From Azolla pinnata (lineage: Eukaryota; Streptophyta; Polypodiopsida; Salviniales; Salviniaceae), in assembly GCA_037176905.1 (NCBI GenBank), contig JBBBWG010028655.1, positions 1-57,284 of the forward strand: a stretch of DNA of 57,284 nt, given 5' to 3'. Below the pieces are notes generated by a model. It saw nothing but the letters and a program-made list of their open reading frames with translations. It had not been told where the DNA came from and did not search any database. Positions within the stretch are counted from its first letter, which is position 1; every line of letters starts with the position of its first letter. Of the stretch, positions 1-13,023 are shown in pieces. Both the position numbers and the translations under genes were made by a program.

Positions 1-779
1 GCTTTGGTGGCCATTGTAAATATACAGAAGATGTAGGATTACCATAATTTCTCCGCTCAGTTTACTTCAATTTAGTCAATGTAATGCTAGTTTTCTATGA
101 AGTTTAAGTCATCACAAGTTTAGCTCTCCAATCTGATCTATTCCTCATTTCAAGTTTTATGTTATAAGCTGTCTTCCTTGTCTACATAATCTATTTCTGA
201 GGCATTATCGTATCAGTGTGTGTGCATTTTGTAAGGCAAATGCTTGCATGCAAACTTCATTAGTAGTGAGCTAAAAAGGGGTTGATATGGGATACAGACA
301 TGTGGACTCCGAGGCGGGATTCCAATTAAGATCCACTAAGATAAATTGTAGAAATGAGAGAGAGAGAGAGAGAGGAATCTACAGATTGAAATATAAAAAA
401 CTGAGAGTCCAACTTTAATTCACTACATGATGACTTACTAAGAGGGTAAGGTGTGTTACTAAAACATATAGAGATGAATCAATGGATATACAAGAAAGAA
501 AATATATAAGAACAAAAACTAGAAGATTTGTCAAAAACTCGTGTTAAACCAAAATGATTTAAGAATATAATATATTTATGTACCTTGGCTATTTTGTAGG
601 CTAGCAACTATATTGTTGAAGAAGAGAAATAGACAAGAATACTAGAACTACAATAGGTTATCTTGAATAGCCTCTTTTATAATCTTATTCGGTTAGTTAC
701 ATTTCAAGTGCCAAGAACCATGGCTAGTTTCTAGCTATTTTTTGGTCATTTCCTGTTGTGATGGAACCCTGTATATCAT
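1..779. other. AT-rich intergenic sequence, no gene seen
   Basis: I see no convincing coding sequence here. The only clear landmark is a (GA)n run of about ten units at roughly 356-375. The stretch around 650-760 has LTR-like flavour and weakly resembles sequence near 54460-54540, but no ends can be fixed. Confidence 0.5.
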
Positions 780-1440
780 ACTAGGGTTTCTGAAGATTTT
801 CATTAGCAACGGAAAGTGAAATTACAATCTATCCCAAGACTAGGATTACAGAAGTTTTAGGCTCGGTGAGATTAACAAATTAGGGTTTCTGAGAGTACTT
901 TAGGGTTTTGAGAGATTCAATTTAGATTAGATTCTCAAGAATTTAGGCACATAAGATTCGGATTCTATAAGCAATTAGCATTCTTGGCTAAGATGTCTAA
1001 CCCACATTCACTTGCATGCATCCCACGTGGTGTTTACCTCAGTTGCATATATGGCCTCCACGTTCAGTTACACTTGGTTGTGAACTCCGATATTGTTCGT
1101 ACAAGTACGACCAAGTTTGACCGAGTACGACATAACGACCCGGCCGAGTATGGCGCTGCCCAAGCATATAGCTTGGCCAAGTACGACGTGCGGAACGAGC
1201 ACGGCCTAGTTGTTCATGCGTCGTTATCCGTTTCGTACGTAGTAAAATGCGTTTAGAAGCTCTTGAAAACCTTAGTCTTTTGTACCAAGCCATTTAGCTA
1301 ATCTAGATTAATTATTTTATTTGGAAGCTCTTGAAGGCCTCCATCGTTTTTGTACCAAGCCACTGAGCTGATCTAAATTAGTGATTTTCTTATTTTCCAA
1401 TCTGTATGTGAAGAACCACAGGACATCGATGCCTAAAATT
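780..1440 (+). repeat. Relic of a dispersed repeat, copy A (copy B at 55890-56910)
   Basis: Around 820-930 the sequence shares with 55890-56010 an ordered set of blocks: ATTACAATC-ATCCCAA, GGTGAGAT, TTAGGGTTT, TGAGAG, and TTTAGGGTTTTGAGAGATTC. A second shared block (GTAAAATGC, then GAAGCT-TTGA-A-CCT, then GTACCAA) lies at about 1240-1290 here and 56780-56830 there, same orientation. Copy A also has an internal imperfect tandem duplication of about 70 bp (1253-1321 and 1322-1391, both with GAAGCTCTTGAA and TGTACCAAGCCA). A GC-richer insert at 1100-1200 carries several variants of CCRAGTACGAC. No coding capacity is evident. Family unknown. Confidence 0.55.
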
Positions 1441-1725
1441 GAGAACAAAAGTTGCATGAAAAAAAGTCTGAGTGGGCTAGAGTTCAATTAAAGCATGAAT
1501 TCAACCAAATTGGTTAGGCTACGTGATTCCACAATTGGGTCTTCTGTAGCGCTAAGGGTCTACATTACAACTCCCTTAATTCCATGGCTCTAGAATGGAG
1601 ATCAACAGTCTTGCCATAGCTCCATAGATTCCACGGCTCTATGGCTCCTCACACATATGAATATACAATATGTGGTCTCATGTTATTGCTATCCTTGTGG
1701 GACAACTCATCGTCGTTGCTCGCTA

Positions 1726-2483
1726 TCAAGCCGTGTTATTTTTAAAAGATTTATTTTGATATTTTTCTATTAATATATCAAGAATCACACGACAACACGG
1801 TTGACATTGTTGTGCTATTTCAAGGTTTTGTTGTAGTGCCCATCGAAGTAGAGGTCGATATTGCTGCAGTTGGACCCACCAATCGACTACATCCGCAAAT
1901 TTAGGTGTCACTAAGGTTGTGTGAATATAGTGCCTTAAACAAACTAACATGGGCTGAAGCTTGAACAAATGTGTTATGTGTGTGCAGTGCAAAGGAAAGG
2001 ATTGTGTCCCAATCCTGATAGAGGGGTCAACAAATGAAGCCAATATTTGTTTTACAGTTTTATTCGTGCACTCTTTCAAACTATTCATTTGCGGATGGTA
2101 AGGCGTTTTAAAGGTTAGCTCAATTCCCAACAATTTTGAGATGACTTCCAATACTTCTCTTTTGAACTGTGGACCTTGGTCTGACAATAGTTGAACAACG
2201 CATCCATGTAAGAAGATGATATTTCGTAGGAGAGCATTTGCCACTATAGATGTTGCATCAAGGAGGGTTTCTACAATGCACGAGTTAGGTATTTTGTCAT
2301 AACCACTGTATATTTTGTGCCTATTGTAAAATATGATGGAAATGGTTCCAAGAGGTGCCATCCTACCATTTCGAAAGGATGTGAGACTGTGATTGGATAG
2401 AACTTCCCAACTTTCTGGTTTGGATTCTTAACTCGTTGGCAGAGGTCGCATGCTTGGATGAAGATTGAGACAACTTGGCACAT
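1726..2483 (-). mobile_element. Broken Ty3/gypsy integrase fragment
   Basis: Two overlapping minus-strand frames read like the zinc-binding tail and catalytic core of a Ty3/gypsy integrase. The upstream frame (2483-2271) has CDLCQRVKNP followed by VGWHLLEPFP and VVMTKYLTRAL. The second (2361-1726) has LLSDQGPQFKRE and a PYHPQMNSLKECTNK segment, the usual place of the last catalytic acidic residue. The first catalytic Asp expected after VVMT is Lys here, and a frameshift separates the two parts, so this is a dead copy. No LTR of its own was found nearby. Confidence 0.8.
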
Positions 2484-2865
2484 CTTAAAGTAGATCTACT
2501 CGGAGGAACAACTGATTCGATTTCACCCAAAATCCCACTCATGTTTGGTTGCTTAATCTTGTTGAATGAACCAAGCTGCCTTCTTAACTTTTGGCAGAAT
2601 CCTTTTGCAAAGGATAAAGGCCAAAGGATCTCTTTACTACAAGATTACAATTCCATTAGGAATACATAAGCCCTCGTACTATACTAAGTAGTGAATATCC
2701 TTTTAAGTAACGACGGAACCTATTTTTTGTATAAGAATAAGGGTAAAGTTGGTAACCAAAAATATCAAGGCCAAGAGTAAAACCTAAGATTGTAACACAA
2801 GTCCTTCACCAAATCCAAGTTTGAGGGCCATTGAATCCAAAGCTTGCCTTCCAACTGAACATGTA

Positions 2866-2923
2866 CATGCACACGCATACATACATTTATACATACATTT
2901 ATACATTATACATTATACATTAT

Positions 2924-2956
<33 letters not shown>

Positions 2957-3003
2957 TACACACCCACGCACGCATACATGTACACACGCACATACACATG
3001 CAT
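2866..3003. repeat. ACAT / CA microsatellite
   Basis: Mixed run of ACAT, TATACAT and CA units, grading into ACACGCAC-type units. Open frames across it on both strands are products of the low-complexity sequence. Confidence 0.85.
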
Positions 3004-3284
3004 ACATCCGAACATAGAACGAAACCATACTTTTGCAAGCTGCAAACGCAATCGAGAATGGTTCGAGCATTCGAGATTGATATGAATCACCAAAGGAGTG
3101 TTTCGAACGAGAAGAATGGTACATTAAACGAAATATTTAAATTTTAGGAAGTGATTACTTTGTCGGATCTTTACAAAAAAAAGGAAAAACGCATACATAA
3201 CATTTGCTCATAACATTCTCGCAAGCGTCGACAAACTTACGTTCGAGACTATGCAAAAAAAAAACCAGAAGCTTGCGGATCTAT

Positions 3285-4175
3285 GCATCCAAACATACAT
3301 AAATACATACATACACATGAAAACATCCAACACATACATACATATGCACACATACATCATTGCATATACATGCATACATATGCACACATGCATACCGCGC
3401 ACATGCATACATATGCACACATGCATACCGCGCACATGCATACATATGCACACATGCATCATTGCATATACATGAATACCACGCACATACATATATACAT
3501 ATGCACACATGCATCATTGCAAATACATGCATGCTACGCACATGCATACATATGCACACATGCATCATTGCATAGACATGCACACCACGCACATGCATGC
3601 ATATGCACACATGCATCATTGCATAGACGTGCATACATATGCACACATGCATCATTGCATAGAACATGCATACCACGCACGTGCATGCATATGCACACAT
3701 GCATCATCGCATATACACGAATGCTGCGCACATACATATATGCATATGCACACATGCATCATTGCATATACATGCATGCTACGCACACACATACATATGC
3801 ACACATGCATCATTGCATATACATGCATGCTACGCACACACATACATATGCACACATGCATCATTACATCTGCATGCATGGTTGCGCACATGCATGCATA
3901 TGCACACATGCATCATTGCATCTACATGCATACCACGCACCTACATATATGCATATGCACACATGCATCATTGCATATACATGCATGCTACGCACACACA
4001 TGCATATATGCATATGCACACATGCATCATTGCATATGCATGCATGCGACGCGCACACATACATATGCACACATGCATCATTGCATATGCATGCATACCA
4101 CGCACATACATACATATGCACACATGCATCAATGCATATACATGCATACCACGCACGTACATACATACATACATC
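3285..4175. repeat. Minisatellite of about 51-54 bp units just upstream of the carrier gene
   Basis: The block ACACATGCATCATTGCAT recurs near 3457, 3511, 3562, 3613, 3649, 3701, 3757, 3807, 3858, 3910, 3964, 4023, 4075 and 4126. Spacing is mostly 50-56 bp, with one short 36 bp unit and one of 59. Between blocks are variants of TACCACGCACATGCATACATATGC. The first part (3370-3445) uses a shorter period of about 35 bp. Each unit holds one or more CATGCA motifs. Because 51 is a multiple of three, long chance frames run through the array on both strands. The array stops about 80 bp before the carrier ATG at 4251, so it probably lies in its promoter or leader. Confidence 0.9.
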
Positions 4176-4250
4176 CACCAAGAAGGACTTCTCCGAATTC
4201 TGACGCGAATTCTGACGAGAAACCTTCTGCTTCCGCTTTGTCCGCCGGCC

Positions 4251-7200
4251 ATGGCTTCTCTCTCCGGCTCAGGTGCGTCCGTGTTGCTCTTCTGAACTGG
4301 AACTTCTCTGCTCTTTGGTGGCAGATCCTCGATATTTCAATGTCCGCTTCCCTCTTGTGGTTCTTAATTTACTGCCTATCTCGTACGAATCCTGTCCTCG
4401 ATCAGATCCCGGCGTCACGATGTGCTTCTATTGGCATGTTAACTCAGGCATTTCATGTCTTCATGGCTACTTACTGTAATTGATCCGGTCTGTTGCTAGA
4501 TATTTTTATTATTTGTGCTGAGCCCGTCCATGCGCTGTGGTTGTTCCATCATGATCTGTGTCAGTGTCATCTTTCATACAGATTCAGGACTTCTCGAAAT
4601 CATCTTGTTTCGGCATGGAGATAGATACTCAATTGTCCAGGGCTACTTGTAGCGTCTGTGGATACATTTTTCATGTTCTGCTTCGATCTCAGAAAATGGA
4701 TTTTTCACAAATGTGGGTTGAAAAGTTAGGATTCTTGTTGAAGGGATGGATGCAGTGAAAGAATTGAGTAGGATTGGATTATCAGATTTGAGTCAAGGCA
4801 TAAGGCAGTACATTATAAGCAATGAGTGTGGCCAGAAATGTCATCTGAAGTCTAGTCAAATCCAGAAGCGTAGTCTAGGCCATCTCTTGGGTTTTCAAGT
4901 CCTTCCTTGCTATCACACCACTTTGATGAGGAGTATTTGCTGTAAAAATTTGGAGACCTCGCAATAGTAGAAGTAAAAAGCTCATTAGAAAAGAGAGTAG
5001 TATGACCTATTTTTACAAAGTTGAGGACGCTTTGATGCAGTGCTTGTTTGGTAGTTGTATGGCTACAAGTACAATAACTAAGGAATATTTGTTTGGTAGG
5101 TAAGTGACTACTCATACTACCAGACATGTGCAATCAATGAGGAAAAAAAGGTGAGAGAGAAAGTGTAGGGGAGAGAGATTAAAGAACAGACACCCTCCAA
5201 CAAATTTCTGAATTGAGTACTCTTGTACTCTTCTCCATTGTCTGCCCTTGGTAACACTTCCCAAGTTAACGCATGAGTATGCATGGACTATCTTGAAAAA
5301 AGTTAACGCATCAGCCTAATGATGTAAGACATATGCCCAATATTTCTGCAGTTATCGTCAATAAAAGGTTTTTCTTATCATGCTAGCCATTATTGTTGTT
5401 AATAAACTCCCTTTGTACTTCTTTCTGGTTAAGTAAATATGGCTGTATTCAATTGATTGGGTCTCAAAGATCCTTACTCTTGTTAGCCACCTCTAGGATG
5501 AAATCGGCGATCAAAATCAGTAATGAAACAAAAAGAACAGGAGATATTTACAAACATGCACATACCTTAACGACACATTTCCAGCAATCTACCTTTATTA
5601 TGGTTCCAATAATGCTACATTAGCATTAGCCACTTAATGCTGTTTTAAGGTCATTGATGGAAATCATGCAGGTGATGGTAAACTTGATAGGGTAAATAAA
5701 CGATCGGTTACAAAAACTGAGGAAATTGTGAATCATTTCTCTACTAGTGGTGCCTCAGTATGCATTGCAACAGCAATGACACACCCTCTCGGTCTGTAAG
5801 AAAGTTCAGTTTCCCTTGCTTTATGATGCAGCTTATCATGTTAATCCTGTTAACCTTTTTCCAGTTTGCATAGTTGATTGAATACAGATGTTGTGAAAGT
5901 GAGGTTACAATTGGAACATGTGGGTAGACGCGCCACATCAAGTGGCATGGTACTGTGTGCATCCTCTAGTTGTAATGCTTTCTGTCAGTTTTGATCTATT
6001 TTGTATTTGCTTTTATGTGTTGATGTATACACAATTAAAAGAATGCTGTGTATATAAAGAAAGTATTAAAACTATGGTGGAAATTCAAGGGAAATGTCTT
6101 ACACTAGCTAGCTCTCAGGGCATGAAGTTGATGAATATGGTTCGTGATGAAGGGATTCAGTCTTTATACAAGGGCATCGTGCCATCATTAGTGAGGTCTG
6201 CTGTGTATGGTGGTCTACGTTTGGGTTTATATGAACCTTGCAAAGGAGCATTGGATTGGGCCCTTGATTATACAAACATCTTCACAAAGGTAACAGCAGG
6301 AGCTTTTTCTGGTGCAATTGCTACAGCCACAACCAACCCAATGGAGGTTCTGAAGGTGAGGATGACATTTTATCTAGTTTGCTACCTATGCTTGATTGCA
6401 ATTAAAATAAATATGTGAATACTAAATGAGTAGATTGACATAAGTTAAAGAATATACAATGTACTAGACAATGCTGAAAGAGTAATTTGGAATTAGTTCA
6501 ATTGGAGGTTTAATAGTACAGGAGTAAGAGAAGAGGAAGGTGATTGAGAAGAAATACTATGGAGGAGCTACAGCATCAAAGTAGGTGAATGGTTGTAAGA
6601 TGTTCATGGATGTAGCTAAGGTTAACCAGATCATTGAAAGACCTTGACAGAATGCATACACAACCACTGTAAAACTTGACTTCACTGTATCAATGTTAAG
6701 GGCAGTTACAACCTTGGAAATGGTGCCCTACTAGTTATTGATTAATATTTCAAAAAAAGCACCTTAAAAGGTCACTGCTATTATTATCGATGAAAAGAAG
6801 ACAAGAATTGTATGGGGAAGTGCTCAATTATCATCAGAAAAAGGCACCAGGGGAGGCATTGAATCATTGGCAGGCTTAGTAAAAACTATGGTATTGCTGT
6901 AATCGTCAGATATCCATCAGTGGGAAATCTAAAGTGTTTAGTTAAACGAGATGCTAAGAAAGAAGGACGAAGCCGTTCTTGCTTGCTTTATAGCAAGGAT
7001 TATATTGAGGAAAAAAACTAAAATTGGCTAGCTGAGGGATGGGTGCTATTCTTCAGTAAATATATAATTTCTTTAATACTTCTTCCAATCCATTACTATG
7101 TAATCTGTTGCGAGTTTCTCTGACTTCATATTTTATCTGAAAGAATGAACTGATATAAGCTATATTCATCTATGATATCGTTTTTTGGTCAGTCTCCTAT

Positions 7201-10184
7201 TGACTATTGGGCATAATCACTGGTGCAGATGCACTAAATAATGATGTAATTTCTGTAATACATATCCAAATCTATTACTGTGTTATTCATCACGAGTTTC
7301 TCAGACTTTGATTTCTAAGACAATAGGAGAAACAGCCAAACCATATGGAAATTCTTGAAATATGACTTCTTTTTTTCATCAGCGTCTTCATCTTGTATTG
7401 TCTACTTGGCATATTCACAGGTGCGGATGCAAGTAACACAAGGACCTTCAAATGGATCTGTTATAAAAGAGATAAGAAATATATTAGCCACTGAAGGCAT
7501 TTCTGGGCTATGGAAAGGGCTTGGACCTTCAATGACCCGTGCCTCAGCCTTAACCGCATCTCAACTAGCAACATATGATGAGTCCAAACAGGTGTTTTCT
7601 CTTTTTTCTTTGTAACAGTTTCTGGATCTTTGGGATTTTTTATATAGACTGTCTAATTTCTTTAGTATTAATCACTTTGCCAGACTGTAATAATATGGCT
7701 TCTTAAAATGTATGTTCATATTTGTGGGGGTGGATATGGATTTACTAACGATGAGAAAAATTAGAGAGAATAGAATGGATTAAGAATGCTTAACCATACC
7801 AACCACCCCCGATCTAAGGACTAAAGATAGTCTAATTAAGAGAGTCTTCATAGTGTCTCAAGGTATCTTATTGAAAGGAGCTAGCTGATCCAATTTATGT
7901 GAGTCAACTTCTAGGGCTCCTTGACCACTAGGTGTTCATGCCTGTCCAGTGACCATGTGGGTTCTAGGATAACTAATTTCTCACTTATCCTACCCTTAAA
8001 CATTCAAATTATCCTTTAAATTGGTTCCTATGGTTATGTCTATAACAGTGGAGGGGCCAAATTGGAATGGAAATTTCAGATGTGACTTAACATTTTATAG
8101 TAATTTTTGGTTTTATGAATGTGTCTGTATCATTTAGTCTGATAGATTTCTATAGCTTCACAGATCATAAAGAGCTGGGCAGCATTGGATGAAGGGTTCT
8201 GGCTGCATTTGAGGTACATCATGTTTGATATATGTAGAGTACTTGAGTTTTAACCAGAATATTGAGACATCTGGCAGTTCAATTCTGCATGCGTAGAAAA
8301 AGGAATATCTCCACACAAAATAAATGTAAAATGAGCAGAGTTATGTACTATCATACGTCTTTCCAGTTGAGAGGGTCACCTTATCTGAGAGCGTAGTATA
8401 ATGCAAAGAGGGTTCATGTTTATTTGTCTGCTTTTAGCTGGAGGGAACCAGTAGACCTAATCGTCTATATTCTATATGTCTCGCCTATTTATGGATGGAT
8501 AATTTTGGGTATTTCTGTCTCGGGGAAATTATATAATATGTTTCCATATTCATAGGAAGCCTCCTGTGAGTTCATTGTCTGGGAGGTACGATTTTGCATC
8601 CTCATTTGCCGTCTTGTTCGAGGAACAGCCAGCACGATTCTGGTTGAAACTAAGAATCGATAATCGTTTATTTTAACCAGAAACTGGGGCCGTTTTGGTT
8701 CAGATTTCAGAATTGGAGAAGGATTCAGTTAGAATTGGGAGGCACTTGTGTTTTTTGCTCGACTGTTGCTTAGTTTGGTTTCGTAAGAGTTTAAGGACTG
8801 TGTGAAATACTTTTTGGGTACTTCCAAAATGAACCGAATGGAACCATGCCGCTTAGGGTTTAGGGATTGCTTTAATTGCACCCAAAATATGATCCCTTGT
8901 CTTTCAGTTGTTGTAGAATTGCCTTTGCTTGTTTGTGTGCTGATTCCTGGAGTAACTTCACATTTGATATGTTGCCTGTATAATGAGGTTTATCATCATA
9001 CTAAGTATTATTTTAGGTTCGGCCTTGCATGGTTGAGTTGGTAACTCTGGTGTTGTGAATGGCATTTATTGCTGCAGAGTGCAACAATGCCGACAGTCAT
9101 TATGTCATTGCCTTTAGGGATGAAAGCATCCAACTATAGCATATGGTTAATTAATTGTAATTGGACTAATTAAAAATGGAGTTTTATAGGCTACCAACGT
9201 TTCTAATAGTGTGTGACAGCTGTAGGATGTTTGTTTAATCTGTTGGATGCCGATCTTCTCATTGTTTGGTTTTGACCACTTTGTTTTCTTATTTCTGTAA
9301 GATTCAGATGCAGCGTGATATCCTCATGTCCCTCCATTTGATAGAACCTGCTTGGTCTATTGTCACCAGAATCTTGCACAAAAAAGAAAAGATTTCTCAA
9401 TAGACCTAATGCTTAACTTGGAGCTAAGGTATGATCCTATTGATTACTGAACCTTGAAGGAATTTCTGCAGTGCAAGCCTTGTTGCTGGGATTGTTGGAA
9501 CCACCACCACATCTCCCATTGACACAGTGAAGACTCGGATGATGATACAAAAAGAAAGGTCCGATGCGTTGTACAAAAGTTCTTTGGATTGTCTACAAAA
9601 GGTGAAGTTGATACAAGTTTCACTTCAAGCTACCTTTTCCTGTCATGATTGATTAGAATACCAAGAAGACGTATACTAATGTGTTCTAGTAATTAATGAA
9701 ATTATCAGATTTGGAGATATGAAGGGTTGCATGGACTATACAAAGGGTATGCTCCATACTTAAATGCCGAACTATCTATAGAATATTTGGTATTCATAGT
9801 TGAATATCCTGTACCAATTAATTGTTGTGCTTTGCTTGTTTGTAATTTCCTTATTTGATTGATTGATGAATACTGTGTGTAGTCCTCTATGCATAATGAG
9901 TGTATATACATGTCGATTATACAATGTACAAAGTAACTTGATTTTGCACCCTGGCGTATGTATGTTACTGTTGCATTTGCCTTTATCAGAGAGTTCTCAG
10001 TCATTTTTTCATATAGAGGGAATTCCAGGTGCGCTTCAAATTCACTACCTTATTGACAGCTTTAATCTTTTGATAATGCAAGTACAGTTGGTCTGCAACA
10101 TTTGCAAGACTTGGACCACAGACAGCAATTACATTTCTTGTTTATGAGAAGCTCAGAGAACTGATTGGTATGAGGGCACTATGA
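4251..10184 (+). CDS. Mitochondrial carrier family protein (SLC25 type), 9 coding exons, 308 aa
   Basis: Predicted inner-membrane transporter of the mitochondrial carrier family; the substrate cannot be told from sequence alone. Coding exons: 4251-4272, 5672-5791, 5888-5949, 6119-6355, 7421-7591, 8164-8213, 9472-9601, 9709-9746, 10088-10184 (927 nt, phase kept throughout). The three-fold repeat is clear from its signatures: PLDVVKVRLQ (residues 46-55), NPMEVLKVRMQ (141-151) and SPIDTVKTRMM (235-245), each followed later by an EG-x-x-x-LYKG or LWKG motif (SLYKG, GLWKG, GLYKG). Such proteins have six membrane helices and about 300 residues, so the length fits. GPSMTRASALTASQLATYDE resembles the uncoupling-protein/dicarboxylate-carrier branch and the ucpB-like plant proteins. 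The start gives MASLSGSG before the first repeat and no presequence, usual for the family. Weak points: the donor of intron 2 (GTCTGT) is poor, and exon 4 could start nine bases later. Confidence 0.9.
6356..7420 (+). other. Intron 4 of the carrier gene, holding a decayed coding-like stretch
   Basis: This intron of about 1.07 kb includes 6520-7020, where reading on the plus strand gives protein-like runs broken by stops. The best piece is 6789-6887, which reads DEKKTRIVWGSAQLSSEK and then GTRGGIESLAGLVKT. I do not recognise it. It could be a captured or processed gene fragment, or chance. Confidence 0.35.
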
Positions 10185-11720
10185 TGTTTGTGAGGATCAA
10201 CTTCCAAATCCAATTCTAATAAACTGGGCAAATAAAAGTTCAGATTTCGAGCAAATGCCAGTAGTATACCTCTCTGTAGCTGCTTTTTACTTTCAGCTAC
10301 ATATTCGAGTTTATTCTAGGGTTTTATTTTTACAACTATTTCAACTTTTATTATCTGAAATTGCCTCTGGTTCTGTAAAAATTTGTATACATACATACAT
10401 TCACTCATGCACATACAATGACTGGCCATAAAAGAAGGCATTTGTTCTTGTTTGAGCTGCCAAATTTGGATTGAAAATAGAGTTGTTATCAAAACATATA
10501 TTTTAGGAGATAAATATGCTTGAAATTTTTGCAAAACAGAAACTACTACTATATATATTATATATATAAGTAATGTTATTTATTGGTTGAGACTCAAAAC
10601 TAATCTCAACATTTTCAGAAGATGCAAAAGTCGGCGCACAATACTCAAAATGGTTGCAAAAATAAATGAAGAATGCGCGCATACTAATTACATAGATGCA
10701 CAGGTAATTGTGAAAAAAGGATGGCTCAAAATGGAAGGCAAAATATATCCAAGAAAACAGCCTCAGAATGGAAGCAGAAATAGACTTGAAAAGAATCACA
10801 CAAAGATGCAGAGTAGGCACTTAGGAAATGCAAGGTAGATGCAAATGCGAGGATTGCATGTATCTATCAGAATTGTGTGAGACATGTATGCATTAGAGCA
10901 ACCTAAATCTTGCAAATACAAATCTGAAATGTGCATTGCGCTATACAAACCGATTGTATGTGGTCTTGTAGGTGGTAACATTCACTGCTTCAAGATGCAT
11001 AACCCGTGTGTATGCATTCGATGTGTATACATACGATTGCGTGGTGCTCTTGTGAGAATTTAGAACTGGGTTCTTGTGGTGGCTTAAAACAGAATCTCAT
11101 AATCACTCGGTTTTGAGCGCTCTCGTTATGGATGAGAGGTAAATTATCAACTTCTCCTATCCACACACCCCATTGTTTTCTCATCACTTCCTACATTGTC
11201 TTGCATTTAGTGTATGATACTTTGGGGTAATGTATATACACCTCATTTAGTGTCGATATTCTTTTGAATCTAACATACCTCTATCTCTCTCTTTCAAGTC
11301 GAGCTGCTCTTCGTGTCATCCCTTTCCATGTATCACTGAACTAGGGAACATTGCATACCATATTTGGTAGGCAACATGATGGGTACATGAACCTGTGTTT
11401 AACACTTGGAAATCATGAGAAGTGCATGTTTATTCGTGTTTGCACATCGTGTCCTTGGGCGTTCAACAACGCCTTCTTGGACATCCAAAAGTGGACTCAG
11501 ATTATGGTTTGTGTGACTTAGAGATACCCATTATGAGTGTGTGACTTAGAGATAGACTCTTCACATACCCAATTTTTAGGGCATTACCATAGATTTTAGT
11601 CGGCGATACATTCGTGCAATAGTATCCGGGTATAACAGTATTATTCGAGAATGAAAAAAGACCTTAAAGTATAAAAGAAACCATTCATTTTATAAAATAG
11701 AAAGAAGCTCAAACTGCTGT
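10185..11720. other. Intergenic sequence after the carrier gene
   Basis: Includes the probable 3'UTR of the carrier. A short ACAT run at about 10386-10400 and a TA-rich stretch at 10547-10571 are the only structures seen. No supported gene. Confidence 0.5.
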
Positions 11721-11723
11721 TCA

Positions 11724-11857
11724 GCATGAAGATGAGAGAATCCCAATACCTTCGACATAGTGATGACTTAACTCTCCTCGCAAAGCCTGAACTTTGAAGA
11801 CGACATCAAGGCGCTTGCTCCACTCTCTAGCCTCCCCGCCAGCTGGCATGTATTCTG
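11724..11857 (-). pseudogene. Possible orphan terminal exon of an unknown gene
   Basis: On the minus strand an acceptor-like TGCAG is followed by an open run starting YMPAGGEAREWSKRLDVVFK and ending at a stop near 11724 after GIGILSSSC. The run is GC-richer than its flanks and looks like real protein, but I do not recognise the family. No partner exon could be joined with confidence. It may be a gene fragment carried by a transposon, or chance. Confidence 0.25.
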
Positions 11858-12515
11858 CACGATCGAGCATACAAACTGATGTACAAGTCTTCACAAGGTG
11901 AAATAGCATGACACACATGTATAATACACAACTTGAAATAGGACTATACAAAACTACAACAAACAATTATATGCCATCAGAATTCACTATGTAGCTGCAA
12001 CTAACAAACAACATCTTCTCCTCATGAAACAAATAAAGCATATTGCATACATACGTTTATGTGACAGAGTGCATATATACAACGGACATTTGAAGATCCA
12101 AGAAATTGTCCTTTTGTATCATCACCCCATAAAACTCCATGTGCTTACAGAGAGGACTTGAGAAGTCTTTTGCAGTGATGGTCCTCATAAGCCGCTTGTT
12201 CAAATATAATATGGTATAACATTTAATTCACGTGATTGGGGAGGGAAAAAATCAACAAAGGCACCCGGCTTCTTATTGTTGCTTGATGGCTAGAAAGAGC
12301 AAAGAGAGAAGGTTCGAGCAAAACTCCAGCTTTTTCAACACGATGTATGGATCTTCAAAAAACAATGAGGTCAATGGGAGAAATCCTCTCTAGAGGAGTG
12401 CATTGACCAATGAAATCTTGTATAATGTGCACAACACATTAACATTGTTACTTGACTCTAGGGACACATTTTATGTGACTCTCTGTCATATAAGTAGCTT
12501 TCAAACCCACATAAA

Positions 12516-12965
12516 GTCAATTGGTGTAGTTGATTGATCAAACATAGAATCATAATATAAATGTTAATACATGTAGATTTAATATTTCTTTTTAATGTTC
12601 CAGAAAGTTCTAAAACTTTCTAAAAGCTTCTTACATGTATCTCCCTTTTCTTGCACGTAGGAGTTCTAGAATTCAATTGGTCTAGCCAATTGATTTAACA
12701 TAGAATCACGATATAAACGTCAATATATATAGATTTAATATTCTTTTCTGATGTTCCAAAAAGTTCAGGAACTTTCTAGAAGCTTCTTGCATGCATTTCC
12801 CTCTTCTTGCATGCATAACCCTTTTCTTGCATGCAGGAGTTCTAGAATTCAATTGGTCTAGCCGATTGATCAAACATAAAATCATAATATAAATGTCAAT
12901 ATATATAGATTTAATATCCCTTTTTTATGTTCCAAAAAATCCTAGAACTTTTTAGAAGCTTCTGC
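12516..12965 (+). promoter_or_regulatory. Three tandem copies of a seven-unit heat-shock element
   Basis: A tandem repeat (copies starting near 12516, 12672 and 12848, periods 156 and 176 bp) carries in each copy a run of alternating TTC/GAA triplets with strict two-base spacers. Copy 1 is at 12598-12630, copy 2 at 12754-12786, copy 3 at 12930-12962. Perfect units: 5 of 7, 6 of 7 and 4 of 7; in copy 2 the last five units are perfect. The majority of the three copies gives an ideal seven-unit element. Plant heat-shock factors bind three or more such units. The third copy lies about 60 bp before a TATA box. Each copy also has TTCTAGAA and TGCATGCA (RY) motifs. Confidence 0.75.
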
Positions 12966-13023
12966 ATGCATCTCTCTCTTCTTACATACAGAACCCTCTT
13001 CTTGCATGCAGGAGTTCTGGAAT

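Noticed and set aside
3285..4175. Regularly spaced repeats resembling a CRISPR array
   Set aside because: The 'spacers' are themselves variants of the repeat, the sequence is low complexity, and the genes around it are eukaryotic.
3283..4483. Plus-strand open frames of 306 and 324 codons through the minisatellite, rich in His, Thr, Ile and Cys
   Set aside because: They come from 51 bp units that stay in frame. The same array is open on both strands, and the text has no protein-like complexity.
5918..6118. N-terminal part of the open frame leading into carrier exon 4
   Set aside because: It is intron 3 read through; the family alignment and splice sites place the exon start at 6119.
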